Source: an uncultured Alphaproteobacteria bacterium (GTDB lineage: Bacteria; Pseudomonadota; Alphaproteobacteria; UBA9655). Taken from it: 46,556 bases of DNA. The notes below the pieces were generated by a model. It was not told the origin of the DNA and did not search any database. It worked only from the letters and a program-made list of their open reading frames with translations. Positions within the stretch are counted from its first letter, which is position 1, and each line of letters starts with the position of its first letter. The stretch spans positions 1-46,556 of the forward strand of contig CALBSK010000090.1 in the NCBI GenBank assembly GCA_937967795.1. The letters are read 5' to 3'. Shown piece after piece: positions 40,349 through 46,556 of this stretch. The position numbers were made by a program, and so were the translations under genes.

Positions 40349-41056
40349 TCACAATGTATATCCTGCTTTTTTGGCATCGTCATAAAACATTTGAACAGTT
40401 TCAAGGGAGTAGTCTTCTAGATTTTTTCCATGAAGGGACAGTTTTTTTAAAATATCTGCAGTAACGGTAATAATATGACATCCAATTTGATTTGCTTGCA
40501 AAATATTTAAGATTTCTCGTGGGCTTGCCCATAGTAAACGAGCCCTTGGATTGTTTTTAATAATTTTTAAGGATTCTTTCATAAGAGGTAAGGGATCAAG
40601 TCCTGTGTCTGCTATTCGCCCAGCAAATACAGAAATGTAAATAGGGGTCGTAGCGCAAGAAGAAGCAATGACATTTTCTACTTGATTTAATGTCATAATA
40701 GCAGTAACGTTTATTTTAATACCATCAAACGATAATTTTTTGATAATTTCTGTTGTAGGAATTCTTTTTGTATTTGTTACGGGAATTTTTACATATACAT
40801 TTGACCCCCAGCTAGCAATAACCCTTGCTTGCCTTTCCATTTCGTGTAAATCGTCAGCAAATACTTCAAATGATATAGGATGTCTTGTAATTTTTTCCAG
40901 GATATTTTGACAAAAAGAACTATAATGAGATACGCCAGATTTTCTCATTAAAGTGGGATTTGTTGTAAACCCTGCCACAATAGGGTTTTGAGCAAACTCA
41001 ATCATCTCGTTGGCATTTGCGCTGTCAACAAATATTCGAGTACACAATGACTGCAT
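40349..41056 (-). CDS. Transaldolase / fructose-6-phosphate aldolase-family protein
   Basis: This 235-residue TIM-barrel aldolase starts with RIFVDSANANEMIEFAQNPI. GFTTNPTLMRKSG is the conserved transaldolase motif, and NVYVKIPVTNTK (about 93-104) contains the Schiff-base Lys. SVFAGRIADTGLDP and LLWASPREILNILQANQIGC are the late barrel motifs of the small (TalC/MipB-like) group. It can make sedoheptulose-7-phosphate, the precursor for the GmhA-HddA-HddC route encoded downstream. I chose the ATG preceded by AGGAAGG rather than the TTG one codon earlier. It is the first gene of the glycan cluster. Confidence 0.88.
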   Translation of the reverse strand: MQSLCTRIFVDSANANEMIEFAQNPIVAGFTTNPTLMRKSGVSHYSSFCQNILEKITRHPISFEVFADDLHEMERQARVIASWGSNVYVKIPVTNTKRIPTTEIIKKLSFDGIKINVTAIMTLNQVENVIASSCATTPIYISVFAGRIADTGLDPLPLMKESLKIIKNNPRARLLWASPREILNILQANQIGCHIITVTADILKKLSLHGKNLEDYSLETVQMFYDDAKKAGYTL

Positions 41057-41157
41057 CAAACATTCCTTCCTTTTTCAATTCGTGAGTACACTGCATTTTT
41101 AATTTAAGATGTGTCAAGGCTTATTTTTAAACTGTATAGGTTCATAGTAAATGAGAC

Positions 41158-42167
41158 TCAAGCAGGCATAGGATAATAAGAGTTAATATACTGGAAAGGA
41201 GTGAGGCCTTTCAAACTAAAATGAGGCCTATAAGAGTTGTATTTGGAGAGAGCTATGGAGAGTTCAGCTTTTAAAGAGCCAATAGAATCGGCAAGAAGGT
41301 TGTGCTTTGCATAAAATTCTTCACGGAAAGTACGGTTACCACGCTCCACGCCACCATTACTATTGGGGTCTTTTAGGAGGAAGAACAAAGAGCTTAATAC
41401 CAAGATCTAGGCAGGTTTGTTCAAATTCTTTCATAAATTCCGATCCTCCATCAACTTGAAGAGATGAGATTTTAAAAGGAGCTTTCTCGATGAGCTCTTT
41501 GAGAAAGCGCTTAGCCGTTGTGCTTGTAGCATTTGAGTAAATATTGGCGTGAATAAATTTAGAGAGAGGATCCCAAGCTTGGAAGTGTTTGCCAGAGATT
41601 TGGTTTTTGGTGGTAGTCATATGGTCAATTTGAACCATTTCTCCTGGGCGAGTTGGTTTTAATGCATACCTCCAAGGTTGTGCGTGACCTTTAAAGCGCC
41701 GTTTTCTCCTTTGTCTGGGAGCTGAGAGGGATCTTTGGATAAGCCCTTTATTCATAAGATACTTAAGAATACGACCCACAGTGCTTTCACTTAAAGTGAG
41801 ACTATGGTCGCGTTTCACAATGACAGAGATTTTAGCTTTGCCATAGGTAGGGTTTTCTCTACGAAGTCTCAAGACAAGTTGTTTTTCAGACTCACTCCAT
41901 TGAGGTTTTCGAAGCGTTTTAGGCTTTTTTGAAGGGGGAAGAATTCCTTTATTAAGTTCAGAGAGACGATCCTTGTAACGATAGTAAGTCGCTCGACTGA
42001 TGCCAATAATCCTCTTGGCATGTTCGATCAGAAACGCCTTCAGATTTTAGCTTTTGCCAATGTCTGACTTGTTTTTCATATTTAATTCGATGCTTTTCAA
42101 GTTTTTCTTGTGACAAAGCATAGGAAGAGAGTTTATAAATATTCTTGTGCAGTCCAATGATCTGCAT
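41158..42167 (-). pseudogene. IS481-like (IS3-related) transposase with two frameshifts
   Basis: Three frames together make one transposase. Frame one (from 42167) has a helix-turn-helix start (MQIIGLHKNIYKLSSYAL then HWQKLKSEG). It shifts near 42030 into ISRATYYRYKDRLSELNKGI and the long frame to about 41360. That frame holds the rve integrase core: QIDHMTTTK with the first Asp and LQVDGGSEF with the second. Frame three begins after KLFVLPPKRP (about 41385) with NSNGGVERGNRTFREEF, giving the Glu, and ends in SLKGLTPFQYI. All catalytic residues survive, but two frame changes (at about 42030 and in a C-run near 41382) break it. The ATG at 42165-42167 has GGAGG upstream. Terminal repeats were not found. 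Confidence 0.85.
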
Positions 42168-42216
42168 AAAGGCCTCCTTTGGATTAGGGTTGAACATTCC
42201 TATCCTAGAGGCCTTT
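42168..42216 (-). promoter_or_regulatory. Inverted repeat masking the IS481-like transposase ribosome-binding site
   Basis: AAAGGCCTC at 42168-42176 and GAGGCCTTT at 42208-42216 form a perfect 9-bp stem. On the minus strand the proximal arm contains GGAGGCC, the Shine-Dalgarno sequence of the transposase. In a read-through transcript the stem would hide it. A T-run follows on the plus strand, so the same repeat could also end transcription from the other side. The function is inferred. Confidence 0.5.
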
Positions 42217-42230
42217 TTTGTTACTTGAAA

Positions 42231-42283
42231 GGGTCTGTGAAAGGGGGGATAACGCTACGCGTTACCCTCCCTTTCACAGACCC
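42231..42283. repeat. 24-bp near-perfect palindrome with 5-base loop
   Basis: The left arm, GGGTCTGTGAAAGGGGGGAT plus AACG (42231-42254), and the right arm (42260-42283) are complementary with only two mismatches; the loop is CTACG. It is too long and GC-rich to be chance. It lies just outside the IS481-like pseudogene and could be two fused terminal repeats of another element, a miniature element, or a strong terminator shared by both strands. The remainder up to 42484 shows no gene. Confidence 0.7.
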
Positions 42284-42484
42284 CTACAGCAACTCCTATT
42301 TATGTCTCACTTATTTCTGAACTTTTACAAACTTTACTGAAAATCATTATCCACGCATCTAAACCCGATAGGCCTTTCTCAGGGAAAATGATATTTTTTC
42401 AATTTCCCTGAGGCGCGAACGGCTTTATAAGAATATATATACGATAAAAGAAGTCCTTAGAAAGTATCCACAAGAGAGGTTCCT

Positions 42485-44452
42485 CTGACCACAAAAGTCT
42501 CCGTTCTTTTACCCATTCCTCTCAATCATTCTTTTGATTATGAAGTTGATCATCCTCTTGCGCCGGGAACATTGGTTAGGGTTCCGTTTGGGTCGCGGGA
42601 GCTTTATGGAATTGTGTGGAAAGAAAGCATCTCCCCTTCTCCGAAGAACTTAAAAGCCGTTTTAAAAGTGTTTGAAGACGTGCAGCTTCCTGATGTTTCT
42701 TTGCGATTTATGGAATGGGTCAGCAATTACACGATGGCCCCTCCCGGCCCCATTCTAAAGATGGTTTTGCCCGTCCCCGAAGCCTTTGATATGAAAAAAA
42801 AACAAACCCCTCTCCTCTCTTTTCCTGAGAAACTTTCTCAAAAACCGCAACTCTCCCTCAATCAACTTGTTGCAGCCGAAGCTATTAAGAAAAGTCTTGA
42901 ATCTCAGATTTTTCATACCTTTCTTTTAGAAGGGGTTACGGGTTCTGGAAAAACGGAAGTCTATTTCGATGCCATCGATTATGTCCTTCAAAAAGGAAGG
43001 CAAGCCCTTGTTATGATTCCTGAGATTACGCTCACCACCCAATGGTTGCAACGATTTGAGACACGGTTTGGCTTTCAACCAGCTATTTGGCACTCGGATA
43101 TGAAAAAAAGCCAAAGAAAATCCACGTTTCGCGCTGTTCTTGAAGGAAAAGTTCCCGTCCTTGTAGGAGCAAGATCTTCCCTTTTTCTTCCCCTCCCCGA
43201 TCTCAAATTAATCATTGTGGATGAAGAACATGATGGGTCTTACAAGCAAGAAGAAGGTGTGATTTACAATGCACGAGATATGGCGATTGTCCGAGCACGA
43301 CTGAGTCAAGCCACGTGTGTTCTTGCATCCGCAACGCCCTCCCTTGAAACGGAATTGAATAGTCGTTCAGGAAAGTATGGTCATATCCATTTGGCGAATC
43401 GGTATGGAGGCGCTGAAATGCCAGACGTTAACCTCATTGACATGCGCAAAGCTAAAAAAGCGACGCAGAGCTGGATTTCTCTTCCTCTTCGTGAGGCTCT
43501 TCAAGAAACCCTCCGCCGAGGAGAGCAAGCCATGCTCTTTCTCAACCGTCGCGGATATGCGCCGCTTATGCTTTGTCACAGCTGTGGCGATCGGCTCATG
43601 TGTCCTCAGTGCAGTGTTTCTTTGGTGCACCACAAATTTCATGAAAAACTCCTCTGCCACCATTGCGGCTATGCAATGAGAATCCCCGCCTCCTGTCATG
43701 CGTGCGGTGAGTCAAGTGCCTACAGCCTCGTGGGACCCGGCGTTGAACGTATTGAGGAAGAAGTGAAAGCCTTTGTGCCCCAAGCACGATGCGCTCTCAT
43801 GACCAGTGATCATCTATCAACGACCCAGAAGATTTTTGATCAAGTTCACAAAATTCAAAATCATGAGGTCGACATCCTCATTGGAACGCAAATTATGGCC
43901 AAAGGCCACCATTTTCCTTTTCTCACCTTGGTCGGGATTATTGATGGAGACAGCGCTCTTTCCGGAAGTGATTTGAGAGCTGCTGAAAAATCCTTTCAAC
44001 TTCTCCATCAGGTTGGGGGAAGATCGGGGCGCGAGACCCGAAAAGGGCAAGTGCTTCTTCAAACCCATATGCCAGACCACCCCGTGATGCAGGCTTTGGT
44101 TCGTCAAGATAGGGCAGAATTCTTTGCTCTTGAGTCCGATCAAAGGATCCTCCACGGGTTTCCCCCTTTTGGACGCCTTGCAGGCCTTATTCTTTCCGGG
44201 AGAAAAGAACAAGAAGTTGAAAAAACAGCGCGCTTTCTGGCTCAAAAATTCCCTTTAACGGAAAAAGCGGATCTTTTAGGCCCCACGCCGGCTCCTCTTT
44301 CTTTTTTAAGGGGTCTTCATCGTTGGCGGCTTCTTCTGAAAACAACAAAAGATTTTCCGCCTCAACCCCTTCTTAAAGCCTGGCTTTCTCAATTAAAGCT
44401 ACCCTCATCTATCCGAATTCAAATTGACATTGATCCCTATAGCTTTTTTTAA
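42485..44452 (+). CDS. priA: Primosomal replication protein N' (PriA helicase), probable CTG start
   Basis: With the start used here the protein has 655 residues. The 3'-end-binding domain begins VLLPIPLNHSFDYEVDHPLA and GTLVRVPFGSRELYGIVW. The helicase core has EGVTGSGKTEVYFDAI (Walker A), IIVDEEHDGSYKQEEG (DEEH box) and LASATPSLE. A zinc-binding segment of eight Cys follows (CHSCGDRLMCPQC, CHHCGYAMRIPASCHACGE). It ends with QVGGRSGRETRKGQVLLQT and a short C-terminal domain. PriA restarts stalled forks. No ATG, GTG or TTG lies in frame between the upstream stop (42458-42460) and the TTG at 42572, which is inside the conserved N-terminus. The CTG at 42485 has AGAGG five to six bases before it. 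Confidence 0.9.
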   Translation: MTTKVSVLLPIPLNHSFDYEVDHPLAPGTLVRVPFGSRELYGIVWKESISPSPKNLKAVLKVFEDVQLPDVSLRFMEWVSNYTMAPPGPILKMVLPVPEAFDMKKKQTPLLSFPEKLSQKPQLSLNQLVAAEAIKKSLESQIFHTFLLEGVTGSGKTEVYFDAIDYVLQKGRQALVMIPEITLTTQWLQRFETRFGFQPAIWHSDMKKSQRKSTFRAVLEGKVPVLVGARSSLFLPLPDLKLIIVDEEHDGSYKQEEGVIYNARDMAIVRARLSQATCVLASATPSLETELNSRSGKYGHIHLANRYGGAEMPDVNLIDMRKAKKATQSWISLPLREALQETLRRGEQAMLFLNRRGYAPLMLCHSCGDRLMCPQCSVSLVHHKFHEKLLCHHCGYAMRIPASCHACGESSAYSLVGPGVERIEEEVKAFVPQARCALMTSDHLSTTQKIFDQVHKIQNHEVDILIGTQIMAKGHHFPFLTLVGIIDGDSALSGSDLRAAEKSFQLLHQVGGRSGRETRKGQVLLQTHMPDHPVMQALVRQDRAEFFALESDQRILHGFPPFGRLAGLILSGRKEQEVEKTARFLAQKFPLTEKADLLGPTPAPLSFLRGLHRWRLLLKTTKDFPPQPLLKAWLSQLKLPSSIRIQIDIDPYSFF

Positions 44453-44529
44453 AGTCTTGCCATTAACGAAAATTTAATCAGCTTTGGATAAAAAGAAAAT
44501 TTCTACTGGATTAAAAAAGTGAGATTTTC

Positions 44530-44799
44530 ATGAGGAGCTCTCTATTTATATTTTCAAGCGCTTTTATTTTTTTAAATATGGCGTGTACATCCACATTTTC
44601 GAGTTGTTTCACAACGTTTGAGGCTTGTTATGATGCCCATGAAAAAGCATTGAATAAACGCCATGATCTCACACTTTGTGCAGCGTGTACTCAACTTTGT
44701 CAAGAAGCAGGGACCGCTTGTTCTCTGGAAAACAATATCCCCGTGGCAAACAAAATGGACTTATGGGTGGTTTGGTGCTCTAATGTTTGCGGAGAGTAA
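44530..44799 (+). CDS. Small Cys-rich lipoprotein
   Basis: This 89-residue protein starts with a lipoprotein signal (SSAFIFLNMAC; Cys19 would be lipidated). Eight further Cys are spread over the next 70 residues, with CAACTQLC and WCSNVC at the end, suggesting four disulfides in the periplasm or on the surface. No family is recognised. Its ATG has a weak upstream sequence. It follows priA by 77 bp and may be transcribed alone. Small Cys-rich lipoproteins are common in intracellular bacteria, but no function can be claimed. Confidence 0.72.
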   Translation: MRSSLFIFSSAFIFLNMACTSTFSSCFTTFEACYDAHEKALNKRHDLTLCAACTQLCQEAGTACSLENNIPVANKMDLWVVWCSNVCGE

Positions 44800-44914
44800 T
44801 CCTTACGAGATCTTTCTTAATTAAGTCCTGAAACTCTGAAGTCATAAGATTCCAATCAATGACATCCCGTGCCTTTACCATAGGATTCATATTCATTTTT
44901 TCTGAAGGGCCCAT
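44780..44914 (-). CDS. Possible 44-residue small protein on the minus strand
   Basis: An ATG at 44912-44914 preceded by GGAAAGAAGAG opens a 44-codon frame ending in TAG at 44780-44782. Its end overlaps the 3' end of the Cys-rich lipoprotein gene by 20 bp. The peptide is soluble and mixed in charge (MNPMVKARDVIDWNLMTSEF). Upstream, TTGACG and TATGAT on the minus strand may form a promoter, although the spacing (about 20) is long. No family is recognised. It could be a genuine small gene or chance. Confidence 0.4.
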   Translation of the reverse strand: MGPSEKMNMNPMVKARDVIDWNLMTSEFQDLIKKDLVRITLRKH

Positions 44915-44990
44915 CTCTTCTTTCCTTTACCATTTTTATTGTATCATAAGGAAAGATTCGTTTGCATCCGTCAAAAATTTTACACACCTT

Positions 44991-45052
44991 AAAAGAAAAG
45001 CCCTGGCAACCCTCAGTTTGATTGAAGACCAAAGTGGAATTGCCAGGGGCTT
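44991..45052 (-). terminator. Intrinsic terminator of the coiled-coil exported protein gene
   Basis: On the minus strand AAGCCCCTGGCAA and TTGCCAGGGCTT form a GC-rich stem of about 12 bp with one bulged base, enclosing a 30-base loop, followed by TTTTCTTTT. It lies 6 bases after the stop codon of the 45058-46326 gene. The long loop is unusual. Confidence 0.6.
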
Positions 45053-45057
45053 AGGAA

Positions 45058-46326
45058 TTAGAGCGAAACCTCAATTGTTTTGCCGTACGCGTTTTTGAAT
45101 TTCAGCTCATTCGTCACTTTATCAAGAATATTGAAAGAGAATTCAAGGTCAAATTTCACCTCTATACCACAGAATGTGGAGTTGACCGCACAAGAATCCT
45201 TCCCGTTGCTCATGTCCGCAGTTATATTGTTTATTGTATATGATTTTGGATTTTTATCGTAATCACCATAGAAGGAATTGTTAGATTCACTCTGCTTAAC
45301 AGAGAAATTCTTTACCGTGTAACCAATAAAACTGCCTGTAGTGGGATCTGCTTTTCTGCGCTTACCTCCAACGTTCAAGCAAAAAGAGGGCTTGCCCAAC
45401 ACCTTCATTGTTCCAAGCTTGGAATTCCCAACCGGATATTTAGCGTTCGGATCTTTGAAATCCGTATTGTTCAAATTCGTCATGAGGATTGCATTTGTAA
45501 ATGTTATGCAAGCCGCATTAAGCTCCGTTTCACACATTTGCATTTCTTCTTCTTGAGAAATAAGCTCAGGTTTTTCGTTCCTGGCTTCCGTGGGAATCAC
45601 TTCCTTTTCGTTCTTCTCTTCTGGAACCTCTTCTGTTTTGCTGGACGAGCTCTTTTCTTCTAAGCTTTTTGTTAGGCCTTCATCGAGCTTTTTAAGCTCG
45701 CCCTGATAGCTTTCTTCGTCGATGTTATTGTCTTTTCGTTTACTTTCGAGGGAATCACGCTCTTGTAAATAGGATATTCCTTGTTCTCCTAAAATTTCTA
45801 CTAGGTTTTTGTTAAGTTCTCGGACTTGATTATCATATATTTCATCCGCTATGTCGCCGGCGTCCATTTCGTCTTTAAAGCGTTGACGTGTTTTTACATA
45901 ATCAAATGGTTCCTTTTTCACTTCCGTCGTTGATGAGGATGGTGTTGTTTTCTCTTCTTCAATTTTTTTTTCAAAAATCCCAGGGTGAGTATTGGCTTTC
46001 TGAATAACATCCGCGTAAGATCTCTCCAGGGCGTTCAACTCCTCTATAAATTTGTCTTCACCCATACTATCTTCCCCTGGTGTGACTTTTTTATACTTGT
46101 TGTTTAGAGCCCCTCTTTCAGTTAAGTAAGTGCGATATCTTTCCCTTTCTTCAGCTGTTACGGAAAGTTCTTCATTTTTAGAAACAACTTCTTTTTTAGG
46201 GGGAATTTTTCGGCTTACAACCAATCTTCTAAAGAGCCCTTCTGACTCCTCTTTTAAAGGATTCGCATACGTTAAAGAAGTATTGCTCATAAGCAACACC
46301 ACCATCGGCAATATGTACTTTTTCAT
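45058..46326 (-). CDS. Exported coiled-coil protein of unknown function
   Basis: This 422-residue protein is not recognised. A signal peptide is clear (ILPMVVLLMSNTSLTYA, cleavage likely before NPLKEE). Residues about 25-255 are highly charged and helical, with several heptad-like stretches such as EERERYRTYLTERGALNNKY and YLQERDSLESKRKDNN. A Ser/Glu/Lys-rich low-complexity segment (KSSSSKTEEVPEEKNEKEV) follows. The last 160 residues form a separate domain with five Cys (from EEEMQMCETELNAACITFTN onward), probably beta-rich and disulfide-bonded. GGAG precedes the ATG. It is transcribed divergently from the lipoprotein at 46366 with only 39 bp between starts. It could be a surface or secreted protein for host contact, but this is speculation. 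Confidence 0.8.
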   Translation of the reverse strand: MKKYILPMVVLLMSNTSLTYANPLKEESEGLFRRLVVSRKIPPKKEVVSKNEELSVTAEERERYRTYLTERGALNNKYKKVTPGEDSMGEDKFIEELNALERSYADVIQKANTHPGIFEKKIEEEKTTPSSSTTEVKKEPFDYVKTRQRFKDEMDAGDIADEIYDNQVRELNKNLVEILGEQGISYLQERDSLESKRKDNNIDEESYQGELKKLDEGLTKSLEEKSSSSKTEEVPEEKNEKEVIPTEARNEKPELISQEEEMQMCETELNAACITFTNAILMTNLNNTDFKDPNAKYPVGNSKLGTMKVLGKPSFCLNVGGKRRKADPTTGSFIGYTVKNFSVKQSESNNSFYGDYDKNPKSYTINNITADMSNGKDSCAVNSTFCGIEVKFDLEFSFNILDKVTNELKFKNAYGKTIEVSL

Positions 46327-46365
46327 AAAATTGACTCCATTTTTATCATCAAATTAAAATAAAAA

Positions 46366-46556
46366 ATGAAAACAAATATTTTCATCAAAACAGCTTTTAT
46401 AGCTGTGATAAGTATTTTTACTCTTAATTCATGTAATTTCTTTTTTCCTCGTATAGAATTGCCAAAAGGAGTTAAATTTTCTTATGACAATTCAGAAAGA
46501 ATAGTTTCTTATGAAGAATTCGATAATGAGAGTAAAAAGATACTAACATTTAATAA
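46366..46556 (+). CDS. Lipoprotein, partial (runs off the window)
   Basis: An ATG at 46366 opens a frame that is still open at the window end (63 codons). The start is a lipoprotein signal: basic MKTNIFIKT, then FIAVISIFTLNSC with Cys25 in the lipobox. The visible mature part (FFFPRIELPKGVKFSYDNSE) is not recognised. The gene is divergent from the coiled-coil exported protein with overlapping promoter space, suggesting common control. Confidence 0.65.
   Translation, partial: MKTNIFIKTAFIAVISIFTLNSCNFFFPRIELPKGVKFSYDNSERIVSYEEFDNESKKILTFN

Noticed and set aside
41158..42197. Programmed frameshifting in the IS481-like transposase
   Set aside because: There are two separate frame changes at places without a slippery heptamer of the usual type; IS481 elements normally have one frame, so decay is the better explanation.
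1..46556. TGA recoded as Trp or Sec
   Set aside because: TGA ends intact genes (for example cpaF, SURF1 and hddA) at positions matching family ends; the one in-frame TGA at 5746 is better explained by mutation.
1..46556. tRNA, rRNA, CRISPR array
   Set aside because: No T-loop-like or cloverleaf sequence, rRNA stretch or regularly spaced direct repeat was found by eye.

Overview
The window looks like an AT-rich alphaproteobacterial chromosome, most plausibly an intracellular symbiont of the Holosporales type (Paracaedibacter/Odyssella/Caedibacter-like). This rests on gene content: a coxC-SURF1-M16 peptidase block, a complete Caulobacter-style cpa/tad locus, many decayed insertion sequences, an Rpn-type nuclease fragment and several small lipoproteins. 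No rRNA, tRNA or CRISPR array was seen. TGA acts as an ordinary stop.

Layout. 1-1352 holds an intact IS982 element wedged between a scrap of an IS481-like transposase and a broken XRE regulator. 1344-5283 carries a short DciA-like protein, then (all minus) an MHS-type MFS transporter, a methyltransferase and a LysR regulator. 5300-7900 is a degraded accessory zone: a structured stretch with tiny ORFs, a truncated Rpn nuclease fused to a truncated IS5 transposase, and remnants of IS4- and IS630-like elements. 8024-14216 has an OmpA-type lipoprotein with a clear terminator, an ADP-forming acyl-CoA synthetase followed by a FabI-like reductase, a proline-rich exported protein and a second MFS transporter. 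14443-25655 is a Tad/Flp pilus locus: tadD-cpaA-cpaB-cpaC-cpaD-cpaE-cpaF-tadB-tadC on plus, with three convergent TadE/TadG-like minor-pilin genes on minus under their own near-consensus promoter. No Flp pilin gene is visible. 25783-30293 has M16 peptidase, SURF1, cytochrome oxidase subunit III and a YejA-like solute-binding protein. 30499-41056 is a minus-strand surface-glycan cluster. 41158-42283 is an IS481-like pseudogene with a palindrome beside it, then priA, a Cys-rich lipoprotein, a tiny antisense ORF, a long coiled-coil exported protein and the start of another lipoprotein.

How the genes work together. The glycan cluster holds a transaldolase (sedoheptulose-7-phosphate), a GmhA-like isomerase, an HddA-like kinase and an HddC-like nucleotidyltransferase. 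That is most of a GDP-D-glycero-alpha-D-manno-heptose route, lacking only the GmhB phosphatase. Around it lie sugar-nucleotide tailoring enzymes and a possible GtrA/GtrB/GtrC-like set for lipid-linked sugar transfer.

The most interesting signals are: (1) long poly-G tracts inside two surface-structure genes, G10 encoding the catalytic GGGD motif of the prepilin peptidase and G11 in the nucleotide-binding loop of hddC, suggesting phase-variable pilus and glycan; (2) a Tad locus without a major pilin; (3) a nucleotide-sugar dehydrogenase homologue lacking the catalytic Cys; (4) a priA gene with no ATG/GTG/TTG before its conserved N-terminus, pointing to a CTG start; (5) two unrelated IS elements that each hide their transposase start in a hairpin. 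All assignments come from reading the sequence; no database search was run.
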